A stretch of 5,590 bases of DNA from Anaerolineales bacterium UBA2232 (GTDB lineage Bacteria > Chloroflexota > Anaerolineae > UBA2200): assembly GCA_002348045.1 (NCBI GenBank), contig DDYO01000044.1:1-5590 (forward strand), given 5' to 3'. Every line of letters starts with the position of its first letter. Position 1 is the stretch's first letter. The position numbers were made by a program, and so were the translations under genes. Under the pieces are notes generated by a model. The model saw nothing but the letters and a program-made list of their open reading frames with translations. It made no database searches and was not told the DNA's origin. Shown piece after piece: positions 1 to 5,415 of the stretch.

Positions 1-1776
1 GATGCCGCAATTAGCATTCGCGATCTGAGTTTCACGTATCTGAAAGCCCAACAACCTGCGCTGCAGGATATCACTGTGGATGTGGAACCCGGTCTGGTCA
101 CCGCGTTTGTCGGTCAGGTGGGATCAGGCAAGTCTACCCTCTTCCGCATTATGAATGGACTCATCCCTGCCATTTTCCCGGGCAAACTGGACGGCGAGGT
201 CATGGTGGCCGGCCAGAACGTCAAGGGCAAGGACACCGCCTACCTGGCCCAATACATCAACCTGGTCTTTGACGATCCAGTCCTCCAAATCGTGTCCCTT
301 ACGGTGGAAGAGGACGTCGCTTTTGGTCCCGCCAACCTCAACCTGCCTCGTCAAGAGGTCCTGGACCGAGTGGCGTCTGCATTGGAGCGCGTTGGCCTCA
401 GGGGGTATGAGAAACGCGATCCGCGGAGCATGTCGGGAGGAGAGCAGCAGCTCCTGGCCCTGGCGGGCATCCTGGCCATGAGGCCCAGGATCATCGCCCT
501 GGACGAACCGGTGGCGATGCTGGACCCTCTGGGCAAGGGCCGCATGCTGGACGCGGTCCGGGAACTGAAGGATACTTTTGGAGCGACGATCCTCATCGCC
601 GAGTCGGGAAGCGATATCGAAGAGATCTGCGGGTTCTCTGATCGAATGGTGCTGATGCACGAGGGACGCATCTTGGCCAGGGGAACGCCGGAGGAGGTTT
701 TTGCCCAGCGGGAGCTGGTAGCCCAGTCGCACCTCAAGATCCCACAGGTGACGCGCATCTGCTATCAACTGGATGCGAGCATGTTCGGTAAAGGCGTTCC
801 TGTCACAAGGGAAGCGACCCGCCGTCTCATCGCATCGTTGATCGATGAGCGAGGGCATCGCCTGGAGTTGGACGAAGTGGACGAGTGGGCGCGGACCTGC
901 CGGAACCCAACTCGCCCCGAGGGCGCGGTGCCGATCGTCGAAATCAAGAATGTGCAGCATACGTTTCCGACCGACCCTCCCGTGCATGCCTTGAAGGGTA
1001 TTACGTTGGACATCCTGCCCGGCGATTTCGTGGTGCTGCTGGGGCAGAACGGTTCAGGAAAGACGACGTTGTCGTTCCATTTGGTCGGGGTAGAAAAGCC
1101 AACGAACGCGGACGCTACCATTGTGGTGGACGGAGTGAACGTGGTCAGGGGCCCGCTTTCCGAGACGGTGCGGCACATCAACTACCTGTTCCAGAACCCG
1201 GCCAACCAGCTCTTTTGCCAGAGCTTTGGCGAGGAGGTCATGTTCGGCCCAAAGGCCCTGGGCGCCAGCCCGGAAGAGGCGGAGCGCCGGGGCCGAGAAG
1301 CGTTGCGTCAGGTGGGGCTGGAGGACCAGTGGGACTATTTTGCCCTCAGTATGGACAAGTCGAAGGAGGCGTTGCTGAGCGTCGCTACGCTGTTGGCCAT
1401 GGACCCTGCAGTCCTCATCGCCGACGAGCCCACCGGGGGCCTGGACTATGCGAGTGGAGAGAAGGTGATGAAGGTCCTGCAGGAGCTGAATGAGCAAGGG
1501 CGCACTATCATCGCCATCACTCATGACATGGAACTGGCCGTTAAGTACGCCAAGAGGATTGTCATCCTGAGGTACGGTGAGCTGTGGATGGATGGGTCGC
1601 CGCGGGAGATCTTCTGCCAGCCGGAGAAGCTGGCCGAGACCAGGCTCAGCCCGCCCCAGGTAACCCTGCTGGGCCAGGACCTGATGTCCTATGGCTACCC
1701 CAACAACATCATGAGCGTTGAGGAGTTCATGGAGCTTACTGAGAAGGCCCTATCCGGCACGGGAAGGGAGGCATAA
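1..1776 (+). CDS. Double ECF transporter ATPase (fused A-A' ABC ATPase, YkoD/CbiO-like), 5'-truncated by the window
   Basis: The frame is open from base 1 (residues numbered from there, 591 visible), and an ABC A-loop tyrosine sits at residue 13, so the true start lies upstream; the in-frame GTG at 76 is internal. It should be the cytoplasmic ATP-hydrolysing subunit of an ECF importer, two ABC domains in one chain. NBD1: Walker A GQVGSGKST (38-46, Lys44), signature SGGEQQ (145-150), Walker B ALDEP with Asp168/Glu169. NBD2: Walker A GQNGSGKTT (348-356, Lys354), Q-loop Gln398, Walker B ADEP with Asp475/Glu476, H-loop His508. Each half ends in a PQVT motif (near 248 and 552), as in ECF ATPases, which supports internal duplication. 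Oddities: in NBD1 the Q-loop Gln is Asp91 (LVFDDP) and the H-loop His is replaced (IAESGSD, about Ser202); in NBD2 the LSGG signature is replaced by LSMDKSKEA (449-457). The EcfT gene follows after one base. The family is clear; the imported substrate is not visible from this subunit. Confidence 0.95.
   Translation, partial: DAAISIRDLSFTYLKAQQPALQDITVDVEPGLVTAFVGQVGSGKSTLFRIMNGLIPAIFPGKLDGEVMVAGQNVKGKDTAYLAQYINLVFDDPVLQIVSLTVEEDVAFGPANLNLPRQEVLDRVASALERVGLRGYEKRDPRSMSGGEQQLLALAGILAMRPRIIALDEPVAMLDPLGKGRMLDAVRELKDTFGATILIAESGSDIEEICGFSDRMVLMHEGRILARGTPEEVFAQRELVAQSHLKIPQVTRICYQLDASMFGKGVPVTREATRRLIASLIDERGHRLELDEVDEWARTCRNPTRPEGAVPIVEIKNVQHTFPTDPPVHALKGITLDILPGDFVVLLGQNGSGKTTLSFHLVGVEKPTNADATIVVDGVNVVRGPLSETVRHINYLFQNPANQLFCQSFGEEVMFGPKALGASPEEAERRGREALRQVGLEDQWDYFALSMDKSKEALLSVATLLAMDPAVLIADEPTGGLDYASGEKVMKVLQELNEQGRTIIAITHDMELAVKYAKRIVILRYGELWMDGSPREIFCQPEKLAETRLSPPQVTLLGQDLMSYGYPNNIMSVEEFMELTEKALSGTGREA
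1764..1771 (+). promoter_or_regulatory. Ribosome binding site for the EcfT gene
   Basis: AAGGGAGG lies six bases before the ATG at 1778, inside the last codons of the ATPase gene. It decides the EcfT start: upstream in-frame codons back to 1718 lie within the ATPase gene and would add a 20-residue arginine-rich extension unlike EcfT proteins. Confidence 0.8.
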
Positions 1777-1777
1777 A

Positions 1778-2620
1778 ATGGCCACCCCGTTCAAGTACGA
1801 GTACCGCGACACACCGATTCACAACCTGAATCCGGCCAGCAAGCTGATCCTGTTCAGCGCCTACCTGTTCGTGGGGCAGATTTACCTCGATCCCAAATTT
1901 AAACTGGTCTTGCTGGCCAGCTTGCTGATCATCCTCCGAATGGCCAAGGTGCCGGTACGTCTGTACATGCCCATTATGGCTATTGCCTCCTTCGCAACGC
2001 TTATTGGCCCATCGTACACTGCGATAACCCAACTGGACCCGAACCTGTTCAAGGTGTACGACCGCCAGTGGGTCAGCACGGTCATTCTGGAACTAACACC
2101 CGCCACCTTTCCCGTAATTGGCCGCACCGCAGTCACGTATGGGGCACTGCTATGGCTGTCGGCATATCCGCTGCAGGTCATCCCCGTCCTGCTGGCAGTA
2201 GCAGGCCTGCTGTACACGACCTCCCTGTCGGAAATCGTCAGCGTTCTGGCCAGGCTACGGATGCCCTTTCCCATCATTTTTATGACACAGGTTGGCCTAA
2301 AGTTCGTGCCCGAGATCGTCGAGAACATCCGCTTGATCCAGAGGGCGCAGTCACTGCGCGGTTGGACGTCGGAAGGCAAGAATCCGATCAAGAAGATCAC
2401 CCAACTGAAACCCCTGTTGGTTCCACTGGTTCGTGGGGTCATCCAGTCGGTGGATGTCATCACCATGTCGTCCAAGAACCGTGCCTTTGGCCTTGGACCG
2501 GTCACACCCATGGTAGACTTCCGGTTCAAGCTCCAGGACAAGATCGTGTGCATCGGTGTCATCGTGATTCTCATCGTCCTGACCTACGCGTCCATCGCCT
2601 GGAACGTGGGTGCGCTGTAA
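1778..2620 (+). CDS. ECF transporter transmembrane component EcfT (CbiQ/YkoC family)
   Basis: A 280-residue integral membrane protein, predicted to be the T component that couples the ATPases to the substrate-binding S component. The N-terminus has HNLNPASKLI (15-24), which matches the conserved start of CbiQ/EcfT proteins. Hydrophobic segments lie at about 22-36, 42-54, 64-80, 117-145 and 254-275. A long polar stretch (about 83-115) lies between the third and fourth. The cytoplasmic coupling region is visible as AQSLRGW (190-196), a variant of the first Ala-Arg-Gly-type motif. The second motif appears as SSKNRAFG (231-238), where a canonical ARG triplet is not seen. The start at ATG 1778 is one base after the ATPase stop and has a strong Shine-Dalgarno site, so the two are probably translationally coupled. 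The length is close to the usual 250-280 residues. Family assignment is confident; which S component it partners is unknown because none is in the window. Confidence 0.92.
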   Translation: MATPFKYEYRDTPIHNLNPASKLILFSAYLFVGQIYLDPKFKLVLLASLLIILRMAKVPVRLYMPIMAIASFATLIGPSYTAITQLDPNLFKVYDRQWVSTVILELTPATFPVIGRTAVTYGALLWLSAYPLQVIPVLLAVAGLLYTTSLSEIVSVLARLRMPFPIIFMTQVGLKFVPEIVENIRLIQRAQSLRGWTSEGKNPIKKITQLKPLLVPLVRGVIQSVDVITMSSKNRAFGLGPVTPMVDFRFKLQDKIVCIGVIVILIVLTYASIAWNVGAL

Positions 2621-2637
2621 TCCGCACGAGAGCATGA

Positions 2638-2664
2638 GCCGACGGCCGCAGTCCGACCGTCGGC
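2638..2664 (+). promoter_or_regulatory. Intercistronic 8-bp hairpin before the kinase gene
   Basis: GCCGACGG (2638-2645) and CCGTCGGC (2657-2664) are perfect reverse complements separated by 11 bases. No T-run follows, so it is a poor intrinsic terminator. It ends a few bases before the kinase ribosome binding site and could protect transcript ends, bind a protein, or tune kinase translation. A second GACGG at 2675-2679 could compete for the CCGTC arm. Structure is seen in the sequence; function is inference. Confidence 0.45.
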
Positions 2665-2668
2665 GCCG

Positions 2669-2675
2669 GAAGGGG
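2669..2675 (+). promoter_or_regulatory. Ribosome binding site for the FGGY kinase
   Basis: The purine-rich GAAGGGG lies five bases before ATG 2681. It favours this start over the internal ATG at 2705, which would begin right at the first conserved kinase motif. Confidence 0.7.
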
Positions 2676-2680
2676 ACGGC

Positions 2681-4228
2681 ATGGGCACACGAAAACAGTA
2701 CCTGATGGCGCTGGACTTTGGCACGGGGGCGGGACGGTGCGTTCTGGCCGAGGTAAGCGGGCAGGAGACCCACACCGGCTATATCGAGTGGGCATTTGAT
2801 GCTCCGCCGGACGCACAGCCAGGAGGGTTTAGCTTCGACCCGGAGCATTTCTGGGCGGTGCTGGGGGACGCTTCCCGACAGGCAATGCGGCGCGGTGGGG
2901 TTCGCCCCGAGCAGGTCATCGCCGTCTCGACGACTGCCCTGCGCGAGGGGTTTGTACTCCTAGACGAGGCGGGCAAAGAAATCTGGGCGGTTCCCAATCG
3001 CGATGCCCGGGCATATCGCGAGTCGGCAGAGGTCAGCGCTCGTCTTGGTCAACGGATGAACGACGTCTCCGGCCACTGGCCCAATCCCATCATGGCGCCT
3101 TCCCGTTTCCTGTGGCTTCAAAGGAACCAGCCACACGTGCTGGAACGCACACGCACACTGCTGATGATCAATGACTGGATGGTATACTGCCTGTGTGGCG
3201 AAAAAGCGTGCGAGCCTACCAACGCGGCCGAGACGTGCCTCTTTGACATCGCGGAACTGGATTGGGATGCGGGCCTGATCGAGGCCTGTGGAGTGCCCAG
3301 GGAGATCTTCCCCCCCATCGCCCGGAATGGGACAGTGCTGGGCAGCGTGACGGCCCAGGCGGCGGAGGAGACGGGACTACTGGAGGGTACGGCCGTGGTC
3401 GTGGGCGGAGCAGACACTCAGTGCGGCGTCCTCGGCAGCGGGGCTGTCGAGCCGGGCCAGACCGTGATCGTCGCTGGAACGTCCACCCCCATTCAGATGG
3501 TTCTGCCTAAACCGGTGATTGATACCCTGGGACGAACCTGGAGCGGTCCCCACGTCCCGAAAGAAAGGTGGGTCCTGGAGAGCAACGCGGGCGCAACGGG
3601 CAGCGTACAGCGCTGGTTCCGGGATTCGTTCTGCCAGGAGGAGATGGCGGCCGCCGAGCGGGGCGAAGGGGATGTGTACGCCCTGATGACGGCAAAGGCC
3701 ATGACCTCGCCGATCGGATCCGGCGGAGTGGTATGCCTGACGGGATTCCGCGTGATGAACGCGCGAGGAGTCGGTGCGCCGGTGATGTCGGGTTTTGTCA
3801 TTGGTAATGAGCGGGCAATCATGGCGGAGACGGACAGCAAGCGGCACTTTTTGCGCTCGATGCTGGAAAGCCATGCGTTTGCTGCTCGGGGCAACATCGC
3901 GCAGCTCCAGGAGATCGCTGGGTCTGGCCCCACGGAGGTGATCATCTGTGGTGGCTGGTCAAACAGCGACATCTGGGCACAGATGGTGGCTGATGTGATG
4001 GGAACAGCCGTGCACCGGCCTCGGGTGGCAGAAGCCACAGCCGTCGGCACTGCAGTGTGCGGCGGTGTGGGAGTGGGTGTGTACCAGGACATCGCGCAGG
4101 GTGTCGAATCGCTGGTCCGGATGCGGGAACTGGTGGAGCCGGATCTTGGCCGGCAGGCCCAGTATGAGGCACCCTACCAGGCCTGGCTGGCCTTGCGCAG
4201 TCTGAACCCGCCAACGGCGGGCGCATAA
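2681..4228 (+). CDS. FGGY-family carbohydrate kinase, LsrK/YoaC-like
   Basis: A complete 515-residue cytosolic kinase, the normal length for FGGY kinases, which transfer the ATP gamma-phosphate to a sugar, polyol or sugar-like hydroxyl. Visible motifs: the N-terminal phosphate loop LDFGTGAGRC (11-20); a substrate-side region STTALREGFVLLDEAGKE (83-100) with NRDAR (106-110); INDWMVYCLCGE (163-174); the GGADTQCGVLG segment (242-252), whose Asp245 is the expected catalytic base; GTST (266-269); and the C-terminal nucleotide-binding GGWSNSD (424-430) with EATAVGTAV (451-459). The REGFVLLDEAGKEIWA and RWFRDSFC stretches resemble, from memory, autoinducer-2 kinase LsrK and B. subtilis YoaC more than glycerol or xylulose kinases. 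All expected catalytic regions are present with no frameshift. It ends in tandem in-frame stops TAA TAG (4226-4231). The gene is 60 bases after EcfT and 40 bases before a dehydrogenase, so it probably acts on the imported compound. Family is certain, substrate unknown; xylulose- or erythritol-type kinases remain alternatives. Confidence 0.93.
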   Translation: MGTRKQYLMALDFGTGAGRCVLAEVSGQETHTGYIEWAFDAPPDAQPGGFSFDPEHFWAVLGDASRQAMRRGGVRPEQVIAVSTTALREGFVLLDEAGKEIWAVPNRDARAYRESAEVSARLGQRMNDVSGHWPNPIMAPSRFLWLQRNQPHVLERTRTLLMINDWMVYCLCGEKACEPTNAAETCLFDIAELDWDAGLIEACGVPREIFPPIARNGTVLGSVTAQAAEETGLLEGTAVVVGGADTQCGVLGSGAVEPGQTVIVAGTSTPIQMVLPKPVIDTLGRTWSGPHVPKERWVLESNAGATGSVQRWFRDSFCQEEMAAAERGEGDVYALMTAKAMTSPIGSGGVVCLTGFRVMNARGVGAPVMSGFVIGNERAIMAETDSKRHFLRSMLESHAFAARGNIAQLQEIAGSGPTEVIICGGWSNSDIWAQMVADVMGTAVHRPRVAEATAVGTAVCGGVGVGVYQDIAQGVESLVRMRELVEPDLGRQAQYEAPYQAWLALRSLNPPTAGA

Positions 4229-4254
4229 TAGTGTTCGGTGGCGCGAATAGGGAT

Positions 4255-4259
4255 GGAGG
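4255..4259 (+). promoter_or_regulatory. Ribosome binding site deciding a GTG start
   Basis: GGAGG sits nine bases before GTG 4269. The other nearby GTG at 4261 reads into a TGA after three codons, so the GTG at 4269, followed by a typical dehydrogenase N-terminus (MKVLFSGRYD), is the start. Confidence 0.75.
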
Positions 4260-4268
4260 CGTGAGTCA

Positions 4269-5288
4269 GTGAAGGTTCTTTTTTCTGGCCGATATGATGA
4301 GAACGTACTGGATCGCCTGCGGAAAAGCTGGGAGGTTGTCTATCTGCCAACAGATCCCGCCAAGTTCCGCAAGTCTGAGGACGAGGTAATCGCCCTTCTG
4401 CAGGGCGTGGACGTGTTTGTCGTCGAAGCCGATGAGGTGACCGCCAAGGTGCTGGACGCCTGCCCCCAACTCAAGGCCATCATCCCGACCCGGGGTAGTC
4501 CGGTCAACATAGACGTGAAGGCGGCCACTGCAGCCGGGGTATTGGTGTGCAATACTCCTGGACGGAACGACCGGGCAGTCGCTGAGCTGTGCGTAATGCT
4601 GATGACGATGGTGGCGCGCAACGTGGTGCCGGCCATGGAGGCCCTGCGCAGTGGCAAGTGGCACACGGCGCCCAGAGGCTGGGTGTACCTGACCTACCAG
4701 GGCATTGAGCTGGAAGGCCGCACCGCGGGCCTGGTGGGCCTCGGCGCGGTGGGCCGGCAGGTGGCCAAGCGCTTGCAGGGCTATGAGATGAAGGTTCTGG
4801 CCTATGATCCCTATCTGCCCCAATCGGTGGCGGACACTGTGGGAGCGCAGCTTGTACCCCTGGAGACCCTCCTGCGAGAGTCGGACTTTGTCTCCATGCA
4901 CGTCCACACGACGCCGGAGACGCAGAACATGATCGGAGCCGAGCAGTTCGCCTTGATGAAGCCAACAGCCTACTTTATCAACACGGGTCGGCCCGGATCG
5001 GTGGTGGAGGAGGCCATGCTGGACGCGCTGCGTACCAAGCGCATTGCCGGGGGCGCCTTTGACGTGTTTCACCGGGAACCGTTGGCCCCCGACGATCCGA
5101 TCATGAGCCTATCCAACGTGGTTCTACTGCCGCACATCGGCGGTGCAACTTACGATGTCATCCGGCATCAGTCGGTGGGTGCGGAGGCCAATCTGGCGGC
5201 GCTGGCCAAGGGCGAGCTTCCGCCTTTCGTGTTCAACCGGGATGTCCTGCAGAGCCCTGGACTACGCATGGTGCTGAGCAAGGGATAG
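4269..5288 (+). CDS. D-2-hydroxyacid dehydrogenase, SerA/YoaD-like, no ACT domain
   Basis: A complete 339-residue NAD(P)-dependent dehydrogenase of the D-isomer-specific 2-hydroxyacid family (phosphoglycerate, glycerate and erythronate-4-phosphate dehydrogenase relatives), interconverting a 2-hydroxyacid and a 2-oxoacid in the cytoplasm. The Rossmann dinucleotide motif GLGAVG is at 157-162, with Asp180 (LAYDPY) at the end of the second strand, which favours NAD over NADP. The catalytic triad is in place: Arg241 (INTGRPG), Glu270 (FHREPL) and His289 (LPHIGGAT). The substrate-domain segment TRGSPVNIDVKAAT followed by NTPGRNDRAVAEL (95-107) is typical of the family. The chain ends about 50 residues after the catalytic His, so it lacks the regulatory ACT domain of many SerA proteins. 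That argues against a feedback-regulated serine-biosynthesis enzyme and for a catabolic or salvage role. It is the last clear gene before a strong hairpin. Pairing with the LsrK/YoaC-like kinase recalls B. subtilis yoaD-yoaC. The exact substrate cannot be read from the sequence. Confidence 0.92.
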   Translation: MKVLFSGRYDENVLDRLRKSWEVVYLPTDPAKFRKSEDEVIALLQGVDVFVVEADEVTAKVLDACPQLKAIIPTRGSPVNIDVKAATAAGVLVCNTPGRNDRAVAELCVMLMTMVARNVVPAMEALRSGKWHTAPRGWVYLTYQGIELEGRTAGLVGLGAVGRQVAKRLQGYEMKVLAYDPYLPQSVADTVGAQLVPLETLLRESDFVSMHVHTTPETQNMIGAEQFALMKPTAYFINTGRPGSVVEEAMLDALRTKRIAGGAFDVFHREPLAPDDPIMSLSNVVLLPHIGGATYDVIRHQSVGAEANLAALAKGELPPFVFNRDVLQSPGLRMVLSKG

Positions 5289-5382
5289 GGCAAAACGCGC
5301 TCGCGAGTTTAGCATGGTTCGAACCCGCTCTCGGTAAGGAATGAGCCAGTGACAGCGGGTGCAATGGGTTTCGTTCTCCCAA
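5289..5382. other. Non-coding stretch after the dehydrogenase with a 10-bp palindrome and a 7-bp inverted repeat
   Basis: No convincing ORF or RNA gene is visible here. GGTTCGAACC (5316-5325) is a perfect 10-bp palindrome. ACCCGCT (5323-5329) and AGCGGGT (5354-5360) form a 7-bp inverted repeat with a 24-base spacer. These could be a protein-binding site or a weak RNA stem; either may be chance. The stretch lies between the operon's last stop codon and the strong hairpin at 5383. Confidence 0.35.
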
Positions 5383-5415
5383 CCAAGGACCGGCTCAAGC
5401 AGAGCCGGTCCTTGG
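5383..5415 (+). terminator. Perfect 14-bp hairpin, probable terminator of the operon
   Basis: CCAAGGACCGGCTC (5383-5396) and GAGCCGGTCCTTGG (5402-5415) are perfect reverse complements around the five-base loop AAGCA. The stem starts 95 bases after the dehydrogenase stop codon. No T-tract follows on either strand, so it is not a textbook rho-independent terminator. It may act as a T-less terminator, a 3' stabilising stem, or a copy of a dispersed repeat. Its position at the end of the gene cluster favours transcript-end function. Confidence 0.65.

Noticed and set aside
76..78. GTG at 76 as the start of the ATPase
   Set aside because: The upstream 25 codons in the same frame encode the conserved first strand and A-loop tyrosine of an ABC domain, so the gene starts before the window.
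124..987. Long minus-strand open frame of 287 codons opposite the ATPase
   Set aside because: It lies entirely antisense to well-conserved ABC motifs, its translation is rich in His, Arg and Gln with no recognisable domain, and it has the look of a codon-bias shadow in GC-rich DNA.
1345..1380. Frameshift or sequencing error as the cause of the odd NBD2 signature
   Set aside because: The frame continues directly into an intact Walker B and H-loop, and the preceding Q-loop region is in the same frame. A compensating pair of indels is possible, but no alternative frame here restores an LSGG-like signature.
1718..1777. A 20-residue N-terminal extension of EcfT starting at 1718
   Set aside because: It overlaps the ATPase coding sequence, reads as arginine-rich non-family sequence, and the strong Shine-Dalgarno sits directly before ATG 1778.
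4266..5072. Minus-strand open frame of 268 codons opposite the dehydrogenase
   Set aside because: It is antisense to a gene with an intact Rossmann motif and catalytic triad, and its translation has no recognisable motif.
5294..5313. GC-rich CTCGCGAG followed by TTTA as an intrinsic terminator right after the dehydrogenase
   Set aside because: The symmetry is a contiguous palindrome with no room for a loop and the T-run is only three bases, so it would not form a stable RNA hairpin.
5311..5330. A tRNA T-arm-like string (GGTTCGAACCC) after the dehydrogenase gene
   Set aside because: The flanks do not form a five-pair T-stem on either strand, and no acceptor stem, D-arm or anticodon arm can be drawn around it. 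It is better described as a plain palindrome.
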